Positions 25,842-33,261 of a DNA stretch of 35,762 bases are shown piece by piece (positions within the stretch are counted from its first letter, which is position 1; each line of letters starts with the position of its first letter). Origin of the DNA: Ruminococcus sp. (GTDB lineage Bacteria > Bacillota > Clostridia > Oscillospirales > Ruminococcaceae). The stretch is from NCBI GenBank assembly GCA_017523285.1, contig JAFWWU010000174.1:1-35762 (forward strand). Reading direction: 5' to 3'. A program made the translations under genes and the position numbers. A model generated the notes under the pieces. It had not been told where the DNA came from. It made no database searches and saw only the letters and a list, made by a program, of their open reading frames with translations.

Positions 25842-25869
25842 ATTGTACCACAAATAGAAATTTTTTCAA
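25842..25869 (-). promoter_or_regulatory. Promoter of cdaA-cdaR
   Basis: TTGAAA (25864-25869) and TACAAT (25842-25847) on the minus strand with a 16-bp spacer. A second TATAAT at 25815-25820 lacks a matching -35 box. Confidence 0.55.
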
Positions 25870-25888
25870 TACCTATTTGAGATTTTTT

Positions 25889-27016
25889 TTAAAAACTCAT
25901 AAATTTAATTGTCTTAACAAGTCGAATTACATCTTTCTCTCTGCTGAACACAGACGGTGCAAATCTTACTGTGCCATTATCTGTGCCGAGCGTTGAATGT
26001 GCAAGTGCGGCACAATGAAAACCTGCCCTCAGACAGAATCCTTTTTCCGAAAGCAGCTGTGCTGTTTTTTCTGACGGAACTCCTGATATATTAAATGAAA
26101 CTATCGGTACATACTCACACTCATTTCTGCGGTATATTTTTATACGCTTATCATTTTTCAAGCCATTGATGAAAATATCACACATACGCTCTTCATGCCT
26201 GCGGATGCGCTCAACACCAATGCGGTTTATAAAATCAATTCCCGATTTAAGCGATATCGCACCGAGAACATTCATTGTTCCGCTTTCAAGACTATCGGGA
26301 AGAAAATCAGGCTGTTTAAGCCCTGTTGAGCTGCTGCCTGTTCCGCCTTCAATTATCGGATGAATTTTATATTTTCCGTCAGTTATCAGCAAGCCTGTAC
26401 CTGTAACTCCGTAAAGTCCTTTATGACCTGCTGTGCAGAGAATATTGATTCCGTCAGAAAGCTTCACATCGATAATTCCGCATACCTGTGCACCGTCAAC
26501 AATAAAGCAGATTCCCTTTTCCTTACAAAGATCAGCAATTTTCTTTATCGGCATAAGCTGTCCTGTAACATTGCTTGCATAGGTACATACTATTGCCTTT
26601 GTATCAGGGCGGATATGATTTCTGAAACTATCAACAGTCATTTCATCATTACTGTAAACATCGGCAACGGAAAGCATGATTTTTTTCTCTATCGCAAGTG
26701 CTGCTGCGGGACGTGCAACGGAATTGTGCTCCATACCGCTTATAATCAGATGTCCTCCATCATGCATTATGCCCTTTACAGCCATATTCAATGCCGCTGT
26801 GCAATTGAGTGTAAACACGACATTTTCCGCTTCAGCACCAAAAAAATCAGCAATTGTTTCTCTTGAAGAAAAGACAGCCGCAGAAGTTCTTGCCGCAAGC
26901 TGATGACCACCCCTGCCTGCGTTTCCGCCAAGCATTTCAACCGCATTATTAACAGCCAAACGTACTTCTTTAGGCTTGGGATAAGTTGTTGCGGCATTAT
27001 CAAAATTTACAAGCAT
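25889..27016 (-). CDS. Cysteine desulfurase-like class V aminotransferase
   Basis: A 375-residue PLP enzyme. The PLP lysine is in CTAGHKGLYG (about residue 199), the N-terminal FDNAATTYPKP matches class V desulfurases, and the sulfur-accepting Cys sits in RAGFHCA (about 333). The GTMNVLG motif is also present. It should remove sulfur (or selenium) from cysteine (or selenocysteine) and hand it on. The overall form resembles the single-gene family often found beside DUF3343 rather than the housekeeping IscS with NifU. It starts 2 bp after the DUF3343 stop, with GAGGTGA as ribosome site. Confidence 0.9.
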   Translation of the reverse strand: MLVNFDNAATTYPKPKEVRLAVNNAVEMLGGNAGRGGHQLAARTSAAVFSSRETIADFFGAEAENVVFTLNCTAALNMAVKGIMHDGGHLIISGMEHNSVARPAAALAIEKKIMLSVADVYSNDEMTVDSFRNHIRPDTKAIVCTYASNVTGQLMPIKKIADLCKEKGICFIVDGAQVCGIIDVKLSDGINILCTAGHKGLYGVTGTGLLITDGKYKIHPIIEGGTGSSSTGLKQPDFLPDSLESGTMNVLGAISLKSGIDFINRIGVERIRRHEERMCDIFINGLKNDKRIKIYRRNECEYVPIVSFNISGVPSEKTAQLLSEKGFCLRAGFHCAALAHSTLGTDNGTVRFAPSVFSREKDVIRLVKTIKFMSF

Positions 27017-27018
27017 AT

Positions 27019-27237
27019 TTATTTCACCTCATTTCTGAGGCGTATAAATGGGATTGAATAATCATTCAGTATTTTTGCAACAGTATCACAATCAATGCTG
27101 ATAACAAGCGAATAGCCGCACCCCTCTGTTGACTGTTCATTACGTCTTAGTGCCGCTTCTATTCCCCTGCCTGAAAGAAGCTTCTGCGCTTTTGCGGCAT
27201 GAGTATACGACTGCATTGAAATTACACATTTTTTCAC
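27019..27237 (-). CDS. DUF3343 putative sulfur/selenium carrier
   Basis: A 72-residue protein starting at GTG behind AAGGAGGGAGAAA, one of the strongest ribosome sites in the window. Its body fits the DUF3343 family: an N-terminal beta-strand, helix ending near residue 22, and a CG motif (Cys40-Gly41) before a hydrophobic strand. Family members are proposed Se/S carriers and often pair with a cysteine desulfurase, as here. Cys4, Cys40 and Cys50 are present; Cys40 is the likely carrier. No selD, selA or yedF lies in the window. Confidence 0.85.
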   Translation of the reverse strand: MKKCVISMQSYTHAAKAQKLLSGRGIEAALRRNEQSTEGCGYSLVISIDCDTVAKILNDYSIPFIRLRNEVK

Positions 27238-27446
27238 TTTCTCCCTCCTTACATCAGACAGATTGAATTATAAATAAGCATAAATCGTCATGCTATTCTG
27301 TCTGTAATATATTATATGGTATGGCTTGATGTAAAGTGCTTTATCAATCAATGTCGGCACAATTATATTTTCTTTTTATCTGCATAAAAAACGCTAGTTA
27401 TCAGAGCAACAGTATTTTCAGACTTAACATTTCATTGCTATTATGC

Positions 27447-27464
27447 TTGTAACCGAATTGTAAT
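27447..27464 (+). promoter_or_regulatory. Upstream TTGTAAC-type direct repeat
   Basis: TTGTAAC (27447-27453), four bases, then TTGTAAT (27458-27464). The two half sites repeat every 11 bp. The surrounding 20 bases match a second copy at 27600-27619 at 18 of 20 positions. It may be a distal binding site for the same regulator, or serve the divergent gene pair. Confidence 0.45.
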
Positions 27465-27601
27465 CTTATTGCTATTTAATTTTATAATCTATTAATATTT
27501 TATTAATAGATTTGTTTTTTAGAGTCTATAATTTTTGTCTTTATGTACATAATATAATTTGTAATATTGTAGCTTCTCACAAAGTTTTGCGCAAATGTCG
27601 C

Positions 27602-27647
27602 TTGTAACCAAATTGTAACTTTTTATTGGTAAAAAATAAGGTATAAT
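27602..27647 (+). promoter_or_regulatory. GH9 promoter with tandem TTGTAAC half sites
   Basis: A consensus TATAAT (27642-27647) has no match to TTGACA at the expected place (CTTTTT at 27619-27624). Instead two perfect TTGTAAC half sites at 27602-27608 and 27613-27619, 11 bp apart, end exactly at the -35 position. This resembles OmpR/PhoB-type activator sites that replace the -35 contact. The regulator is not in the window. Confidence 0.5.
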
Positions 27648-27691
27648 ATAGTTGATATTATAGGTGTCACTATAATCAGAAAGGATGATTG

Positions 27692-30427
27692 ATGAAAATG
27701 GTAAAATCAAAATTATCAAAAATCAAGGCTGCTCTTGTAAGCGGAATTCTTGCCGTTTCTGCAATTGCAACCCCAATCCCTGCAATTTCTCCTTCTCTCG
27801 AGGCTGAGGCTGCAGGAAGCGATAACTACGCTAAACTCTTACAGTACTCACTCTATTTCTACGACGCAAACATGTGTGGTAAGGAAGTTGACTCAAAGTC
27901 AGCTATCACATGGAGAGGCAACTGCCATACTGATGATGAGGTACAGGGCGGTTTCCACGATGCAGGTGACCACGCAATGTTCGGTCTTCCACAGGGCTTT
28001 ACAGCTTCTGTTCTCGGATGGAGCTACTATGAATTCAAGGATGCTTATGAAGCAACAGGTCAGACTGAACACCTTAAGGTAATCATGGATCATTTCTGTG
28101 ATTTCTTTAAGAGATCAACAAAACTCAATGGTAACTCAGTATCCAGCTTCCTCTATCAGAAGGGTGACGGTACCGAAGACCACAGCTACTGGGGCGCTCC
28201 TGAACTTCAGGGCAGCGGAAGAAAGATGTTCTGGACATCAAACAGCGCAAGTGATATGGCTGCTGACTATGCTGCTGCACTTGCTCTCAACTACATAAAC
28301 TTCGGCGATTCGGAAGACCTTAAATATGCTGAAGCACTTTACAACTTCTCAACACAGCACAACAAGTGCGAGTCAAACGGTCCAAGCGGATTCTATCTTG
28401 CAACAGGCTGTTCACCAGTAGACGAACAGGCTAACGCAGCCGGTTGGCTTTACCTCGCTACAAAGAACGAAAAGTATAAGAATGACTGTGCAAGCAAGCA
28501 GACTCAGTACCTTGGCTGGTGTGATGGCTGGGATAACAGAGGACTCGGTGCAGCTTGCGTATACGCTCATATTACAGGCGACTGGGGCAAGGTTAACAGC
28601 TTCCTCGGCGGCTACACAAACAACAGCAACTACCTCTGTATGGATGACTGGGGCAGTGCAAGACTTAACTGCTCAATGCAGATGTCAGCTCTCGTAGCTA
28701 CAAAGAATTCAAATGCAAACCACGCTAACTGGGCTAAGGGTCAGATGAATTACATCCTCGGCGATAACCCATTCAACGTTTGCTTTGTAACAGGTTTTGC
28801 TTCAAACTCAGCTAAGAATACTCACCACAGAGCAGCTTCAGGCTATCAGGGTTATAACCCACCAGATGGTATGAATGAACATACAACTACATACCACTCA
28901 ACAAATGGTAAGACTCTTATTGGTGCTCTTACAGGTGGTCCTAACAAGGCTGGTCAGTATTCAGACGTTATGAACGACTATATGTGTAACGAAGTTGCTA
29001 TCGACTATAATGCAGGTCTTGTAGGTTCTGCTGCAGGTCTTTACTCAATTTACGGTACAGGTTCTATCGATACTTCTATCACAGGTGTTGACAAGATTTA
29101 TAGTGGCGGCAGTGATAAGCCACCTGTAACAACTACTAAGCCTGCTCAGACAACAGCTCCAAGCAACAACACAACAACTAAGCCTACTACAACAACTAAG
29201 CCATCATCATCAGAATCAAATGGCAAGTACACACTCAAGCTTGATCAGGATATCGTTTACAAGAATCTTCCTGAAAACGACAAGATGATTGGCTGGGAAT
29301 GGTCAGAATTCGGCATTCCTGCAGGCGAAAAGCCTTCAAAGGTAGAAATCAAGATTTCTGCTTTAGGCAACATCGGTAAGTGGGAAGGTGCTTTCGGTTC
29401 TTCAACAAGCAAGTCACCTGACTACTGGACACAGACAGACGATATGTCTAAGACAATTTCTTCTAACTCAGGTACAATCACATGGGATATCGACTCTTCT
29501 GACGCTTCAATCATTCAGCTTCAGTACGGCGGCGAGCTCAAGTGGGGTATCTGGTGGATCGACTGCAACTCATTCACAATTGACGAAATCAATGTTTATA
29601 CATCAGGCGGTTCTTCAACAACAACTACAACAACTAAGCCAAAGACAACTACTACAAAGCCAACTACTACAACTACAAAGCCAAGCTCATCAAGCGGTTC
29701 AGGCGTTTACGAACTCAAACTCGATCAGGATATCGTTTACAAGAATCTTCCTGAAAACGACAAGATGATCGGTTGGGAATGGGCTGAATTCGGTATTCCT
29801 GCTGGTGAAACACCAAAGAAGGTAGAAATCAACATTTCTGCTTCAGGTAACATCGGTAAGTGGGAAGGTGCTTTCGGTTCTTCAACAAGCAAGTCACCTG
29901 ACTACTGGACACAGACAGATGATATGTCTAAGACAATTTCTTCTAACTCAGGCACAATCACATGGGATATCTCTTCATCTGACGCTTCAATCATTCAGCT
30001 TAAATACGGCGGAGAGCTCAAGTGGGGTATCTGGTGGATCGACTGCAACTCATTTACAATCGATTCAATCAAGGTTTACACATCAGGCGGTTCTTCAACA
30101 ACAACTACAACAACTAAGCCAAAGACTACTACTACAAAGCCTGTTACTACAACAACTAAGCCAAAGACTACTACTACAAAGCCAACAACTACAACAAAAC
30201 CTGTTATTACAGTTACAGTTGCTGGTGACGCTAACGGAAACGGCACTGTTGATATCGCAGACGCAGTTCTCGTAAAGTGCAACCTCCTCAATTCAAACAA
30301 GTTCAAGCTTTCAACTCAGGGCGCAGCAAATGCTGACGTTCAGGGTAACGGAAACGGCTTAACAATTCAGGATGCACTTGCAATTCAGAAATTCATACTC
30401 GGTGAAATCAAATCACTTCCAGTATAA
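27692..30427 (+). CDS. GH9 cellulase with two CBM-like repeats and dockerin
   Basis: A 911-residue exported enzyme expected to cut cellulose or other beta-1,4-glucans. Residues 1-41 are a signal peptide. The GH9 domain (about 43-458) has catalytic Asp90/Asp93 in GGFHDAGDH, the THHRAAS loop (377-383) and general acid Glu434 in CNEVAIDYNAG. A Thr/Pro linker leads to two modules (511-640 and 671-800), about 119 of 130 positions identical and rich in surface Trp; they recall ruminococcal CBM79, a tentative assignment. More Thr/Pro linker precedes a dockerin (844-911) with loops GDANGNGTVD and ADVQGNGNG. AAAGGA is 6 nt before the ATG at 27692; an in-frame TTG one codon earlier is less likely. Strongly C-ending codon use suggests high expression. 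A terminator follows. Confidence 0.95.
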   Translation: MKMVKSKLSKIKAALVSGILAVSAIATPIPAISPSLEAEAAGSDNYAKLLQYSLYFYDANMCGKEVDSKSAITWRGNCHTDDEVQGGFHDAGDHAMFGLPQGFTASVLGWSYYEFKDAYEATGQTEHLKVIMDHFCDFFKRSTKLNGNSVSSFLYQKGDGTEDHSYWGAPELQGSGRKMFWTSNSASDMAADYAAALALNYINFGDSEDLKYAEALYNFSTQHNKCESNGPSGFYLATGCSPVDEQANAAGWLYLATKNEKYKNDCASKQTQYLGWCDGWDNRGLGAACVYAHITGDWGKVNSFLGGYTNNSNYLCMDDWGSARLNCSMQMSALVATKNSNANHANWAKGQMNYILGDNPFNVCFVTGFASNSAKNTHHRAASGYQGYNPPDGMNEHTTTYHSTNGKTLIGALTGGPNKAGQYSDVMNDYMCNEVAIDYNAGLVGSAAGLYSIYGTGSIDTSITGVDKIYSGGSDKPPVTTTKPAQTTAPSNNTTTKPTTTTKPSSSESNGKYTLKLDQDIVYKNLPENDKMIGWEWSEFGIPAGEKPSKVEIKISALGNIGKWEGAFGSSTSKSPDYWTQTDDMSKTISSNSGTITWDIDSSDASIIQLQYGGELKWGIWWIDCNSFTIDEINVYTSGGSSTTTTTTKPKTTTTKPTTTTTKPSSSSGSGVYELKLDQDIVYKNLPENDKMIGWEWAEFGIPAGETPKKVEINISASGNIGKWEGAFGSSTSKSPDYWTQTDDMSKTISSNSGTITWDISSSDASIIQLKYGGELKWGIWWIDCNSFTIDSIKVYTSGGSSTTTTTTKPKTTTTKPVTTTTKPKTTTTKPTTTTKPVITVTVAGDANGNGTVDIADAVLVKCNLLNSNKFKLSTQGAANADVQGNGNGLTIQDALAIQKFILGEIKSLPV
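29222..30121 (+). repeat. Two 480-bp tandem units inside the GH9 gene
   Basis: The module-plus-linker unit starting at 29222 recurs at 29702, exactly 480 bp later. Long stretches are nearly identical; for example 29401-29460 and 29881-29940 differ at one base. Synonymous sites are conserved too, so the duplication is recent or kept alike by gene conversion. Confidence 0.92.
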
Positions 30428-30434
30428 TAACATT

Positions 30435-30475
30435 AACGGCTGTTAAGCTTAACGCTTAACAGCCGTTTTCTTTTT
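30435..30475 (+). terminator. Terminator of the GH9 gene
   Basis: A perfect 14-bp stem (30435-30448 with 30454-30467, loop TTAAC) followed by TTCTTTTTCT. It begins 7 bp after the GH9 stop and lies between convergent genes. Confidence 0.92.
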
Positions 30476-31837
30476 CTATTCACTTACAAGACTGCTTATC
30501 CATACACCTTTTTTTATAAGAATGTATCCTACAATTACTTTTATTATATCAAGTGCCTGTATTATCGCATAAACAAACAGAATAGGCAATGGCGAGAAAT
30601 AACAGAGAACTATCGCTGTCGGAAGCGATACTACCCATGAAAATACACTGTCAAAGAGGAAAGTAACAAGCGTTTTTCCTCCCGAACGAAGTGTAAAATA
30701 GAGTGCATTAAGATATCCCTGAACAGGAAAAAATACCGCAGTTATTACTATAAATCCTGTTCCGTAATTTCTTACGGCTTCTGTGGTATCATATACTCTT
30801 GGAAACACTCCCGCTATTGAAACAAGCGTTACAGTCAATCCCACACAGATAATTCCTGTAAATTTCATCAAGGAGAATGCCTCGCTCTGAGCCTCTTTGT
30901 ATTTCGATGCGCCAAGCTTTTGTCCCGTTAGTATTCCTACCGCATTTCCGAGTGCTACAAATACCACATTAAGCATATTGCAGATTGTATTTGATATGTT
31001 AAGTCCTGCGACAACCTCAAGCCCTCTGATTGAATAGCATTGAGTAAGTGCCGCTATACCTGCCGCCCAGAGAAATTCATTGAAGAATATTGGAGTTCCC
31101 TTTTTAAGCATATTTCTGCACATATCACGAGGAATAAGAAGCGTTTTGTAGACTCCTTTAAGAAAACGCTGATGTCTGCGGTTGATGTTTGCCCATATAA
31201 CGACAACAAGCATTTCAACAACTCTTGCGGCAACCGTTGCAATAGCCGCACCTCTTACGCCAAGCTGAGGAAATCCGAAATTACCATATATAAGACAATA
31301 ATTCAGAACTATATCAACCACAACAGAGGCAATTCCGCCAACCATAGGATTTATACTGTCCCCTGCCTCACGCAGACTTCCTGCATATATCTGAGTAATT
31401 ACAAACGGCAGCATTCCGAAAATCATTATATCGAGATAATTATGTGCCTGCTCAATCGTAAGAGCTTTATTGAGTGCTTCACTTTCTCCGTGCAGATAAA
31501 GACCTATCAGAAAATCGCTTCCGAATGAAAATGCAAGTATTCCGAAAATCAGACAGAACAAGCCTATCCAATGTTTTAAGCGGAATGTCCCTCTGAAGCC
31601 CTCATTATTTCCCTGACCGAAAAACTGTGCACCGTATATTCCAGGACCCGACATACCGCCGAATATCGCCAGATTGAATACAAACATGAGCTGTCCGACA
31701 ATTGAAACAGCTGTCATAGATTCTGTTCCAAGACTTCCTACCATTATATTATCAACAAGCACAACAGCATTCGTGATACCATTCTGTATCATCATAGGAA
31801 CAGCAAGCCGCAGTGCTCTTTTATATATACTATTCAT
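30476..31837 (-). CDS. MATE-family exporter (2)
   Basis: About 453 residues with the twelve-helix MATE pattern. It starts MNSIYKRALRLAVPMM and has the early MVGSLG loop. It is clearly different from the MATE protein at 22015-23382, so they are separate members and not a recent duplication. The frame runs to a GTG at 31864, but GGAGGA directly before the ATG at 31837 supports the shorter start. It lies close behind the glycosyltransferase gene with no clear promoter between, so the two may be cotranscribed. Substrate unknown; lipid-linked sugar flippases of a related superfamily are an alternative thought given the neighbour. Confidence 0.92.
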   Translation of the reverse strand: MNSIYKRALRLAVPMMIQNGITNAVVLVDNIMVGSLGTESMTAVSIVGQLMFVFNLAIFGGMSGPGIYGAQFFGQGNNEGFRGTFRLKHWIGLFCLIFGILAFSFGSDFLIGLYLHGESEALNKALTIEQAHNYLDIMIFGMLPFVITQIYAGSLREAGDSINPMVGGIASVVVDIVLNYCLIYGNFGFPQLGVRGAAIATVAARVVEMLVVVIWANINRRHQRFLKGVYKTLLIPRDMCRNMLKKGTPIFFNEFLWAAGIAALTQCYSIRGLEVVAGLNISNTICNMLNVVFVALGNAVGILTGQKLGASKYKEAQSEAFSLMKFTGIICVGLTVTLVSIAGVFPRVYDTTEAVRNYGTGFIVITAVFFPVQGYLNALYFTLRSGGKTLVTFLFDSVFSWVVSLPTAIVLCYFSPLPILFVYAIIQALDIIKVIVGYILIKKGVWISSLVSE

Positions 31838-31895
31838 TTTTCCTCCATAAATAAAACCAGCCACAGAATAACTGCGACTGATTTATTGTATTACC

Positions 31896-32873
31896 TTAAG
31901 TATTTTCTTTTTTGTTTGCGGAATTAATGAATTCTGCAACTATATATCTTGGTCGCTGTTTAACCTCGGCATATATTTTTCCGATATATTCACCGATTAC
32001 GCCAAGGCACAGAATCTGAAGTCCGCCTATAAACCATATTGAGCATATCAGACTTGACCAGCCAAGCTCGGATTCGCCGATAAATTTAGCAACAAATGCC
32101 CAGATAAACGCAATCATACTGAGAAACACCATTAAAAATCCGATTCCGGTAATGATTTTAAGCGGTTTTACGCTGAACGATGTTATACCGTTCATGGCAA
32201 ATGCAAGCATTTTTTTAAGCGGATATTTGCTTTCACCTGCAAAGCGCTCATTTCTCTCATAATAAACGCTTGTGCTCTTATATCCGATAAGAGGAATCAT
32301 ACCTCTTAAAAACAGATTAACCTCTTTGAAATTTTCAAGCTCCTTTAATACAACCTTGCTCATAAGCCGGAAATCGGCGTGGTTATATACAACGTCTGCG
32401 CCCATAACCTTCATAAACTTATAAAAGCTCTCCGCAGTAAAGCGTTTGAAGAATGTATCTGTCTTTCTTTCACTTCTTACGCCATATACTACCTGATTTC
32501 CCTTATAGTATTCCTCAACCATTGAATCAATCGCATTTATGTCGTCCTGCAAATCGGCATCCATAGTAATAGCTATGTCACATATGTCCTTTACTGTCAT
32601 AAGGCCTGCAAGAACGGCATTCTGATGTCCGCTGTTGCGAGCGAGATTGATTCCTGAAAAGTATTCGGGAGAATCAGAATGAAGCTCCTCTATTATCTGC
32701 CATGTCTTATCCTTTGAGCCGTCATTTACAAAAACAACACGGCTCTGCTCTGAAATAAGCTTGCGTTCTATCAGGGATTTATATTTTTCTTTAAGCTGTT
32801 TTGCCGTTTCGTGAAGAACTGCCTCTTCATTGTAGCAAGGAACAACCATATATAAAATTGCGATATTATTCAT
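31896..32873 (-). CDS. GT2 glycosyltransferase, polyprenyl-phosphate type
   Basis: About 325 residues. The GT-A domain shows VVPCYNEE (10-17), FVNDGSKD (about 48-55) and the metal-binding DADLQDD (near 105). Two membrane helices follow (about 230-255 and 265-290), then a basic tail. This is the layout of GtrB/DPM1-like enzymes that move a hexose from a nucleotide sugar to undecaprenyl phosphate for wall or surface glycan decoration. The ATG at 32873, preceded by AAGGAG, is better than the upstream in-frame codon at 32924. No further glycan genes are nearby, so the sugar cannot be named. Confidence 0.9.
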   Translation of the reverse strand: MNNIAILYMVVPCYNEEAVLHETAKQLKEKYKSLIERKLISEQSRVVFVNDGSKDKTWQIIEELHSDSPEYFSGINLARNSGHQNAVLAGLMTVKDICDIAITMDADLQDDINAIDSMVEEYYKGNQVVYGVRSERKTDTFFKRFTAESFYKFMKVMGADVVYNHADFRLMSKVVLKELENFKEVNLFLRGMIPLIGYKSTSVYYERNERFAGESKYPLKKMLAFAMNGITSFSVKPLKIITGIGFLMVFLSMIAFIWAFVAKFIGESELGWSSLICSIWFIGGLQILCLGVIGEYIGKIYAEVKQRPRYIVAEFINSANKKENT

Positions 32874-32894
32874 ATTGTTTCTCCTTATTCTGAT

Positions 32895-32924
32895 TTTATA
32901 CAGTAAAACGAAAGGGAAATGCAA
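32895..32924 (-). promoter_or_regulatory. Weak promoter before the glycosyltransferase gene
   Basis: TATAAA (32895-32900) lies 18 bp from TTGCAT (32919-32924) on the minus strand. The -35 match is only three of six, but the site falls between the tRNA terminator and the glycosyltransferase ribosome site, where a promoter is needed. Confidence 0.35.
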
Positions 32925-32948
32925 AAAATGTCAGATTTATTTATACAC

Positions 32949-32976
32949 AAAAAAACTCCAACTTAAAGTCAGAGTT
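32949..32976 (-). terminator. Terminator of the tRNA pair
   Basis: AACTC/GAGTT outer stem with a two-base internal mismatch and an ACT/AGT inner stem (32954-32976), followed on the minus strand by seven T residues (complement of 32949-32955). Confidence 0.75.
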
Positions 32977-32986
32977 CGAACTAATC

Positions 32987-33062
32987 TGGTGGAGCATAGG
33001 GGATTCGAACCCCTGACCCCCACACTGCCAGTGTGATGCGCTCCCAACTGCGCTAATGCCCC
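32987..33062 (-). tRNA. tRNA-Ala(GGC)
   Basis: A 76-nt cloverleaf with acceptor GGGGCAT/ATGCTCC, D stem GCGC/GCGC, anticodon loop CTGGCAG (anticodon GGC, reading GCC), and T arm AGGGG-TTCGAAT-CCCCT. CCA is encoded. It lies 4 bp after tRNA-Ser on the same transcript. Confidence 0.95.
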
Positions 33063-33066
33063 TGTT

Positions 33067-33157
33067 TGGCGGAGATGGTGGGATTCGAACCCACGGAGCG
33101 TGTTACCGCTCAAACGATTTCGAGTCGTTCTCGTTATGACCACTTCGATACATCTCC
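33067..33157 (-). tRNA. tRNA-Ser(CGA)
   Basis: A 91-nt class II tRNA with acceptor GGAGATG/CATCTCC, anticodon stem AACGA/TCGTT around loop CTCGAAA (anticodon CGA, reading UCG), a long variable arm (GAGCG...CGCTC) and T arm GTGGG-TTCGAAT-CCCAC. G73 and CCA are encoded. Confidence 0.95.
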
Positions 33158-33171
33158 ATATAACAGAATTT

Positions 33172-33200
33172 ATTATATCATACATCAGATAAAAAATCAA
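33172..33200 (-). promoter_or_regulatory. Promoter of the tRNA-Ser/tRNA-Ala pair
   Basis: TTGATT (33195-33200) and TATAAT (33172-33177) on the minus strand, 17-bp spacer, with the start predicted a few bases before the tRNA-Ser 5' end. Confidence 0.75.
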
Positions 33201-33261
33201 GAGAAAAAATAAAAAAATAACCATTATACAGATGTAATCTTGTCGGAAATAATAAATAATG

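Larger units (their letters stand above)
27238..27691. other. Divergent regulatory region between the desulfurase pair and GH9
   Basis: A 454-bp AT-rich gap with no convincing gene. It holds the GH9 promoter, two copies of a 20-bp direct repeat with TTGTAA(C/T) half sites (27445-27464 and 27600-27619), and a minus-strand TATAAT near 27310-27317 that could serve the DUF3343 gene but lacks a good -35 box. Two short inverted repeats seen here are not strong enough to call. Confidence 0.6.

Noticed and set aside
25735-25888. c-di-AMP or c-di-GMP riboswitch in the cdaA leader
   Set aside because: Only one small hairpin is present; the leader is too short and lacks the known conserved core.
26360-26866. 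168-codon plus-strand frame
   Set aside because: It lies wholly antisense to the cysteine desulfurase gene, which has clear motifs; no ribosome site or family resemblance.
27328-27350. FNR-like site in the desulfurase upstream region
   Set aside because: The TTGAT and ATCAA arms are 12 bp apart instead of four and are not symmetric around a good centre.
29620-30210. CRISPR-like short repeats
   Set aside because: The repeats are ACA/ACT codons of the Thr/Pro linkers, without constant repeats, spacers or cas genes.
29388-30275. Two similar plus-strand frames rich in Gln and Leu
   Set aside because: They are alternate-frame readings of the duplicated GH9 modules and linkers; their similarity comes from the DNA duplication.
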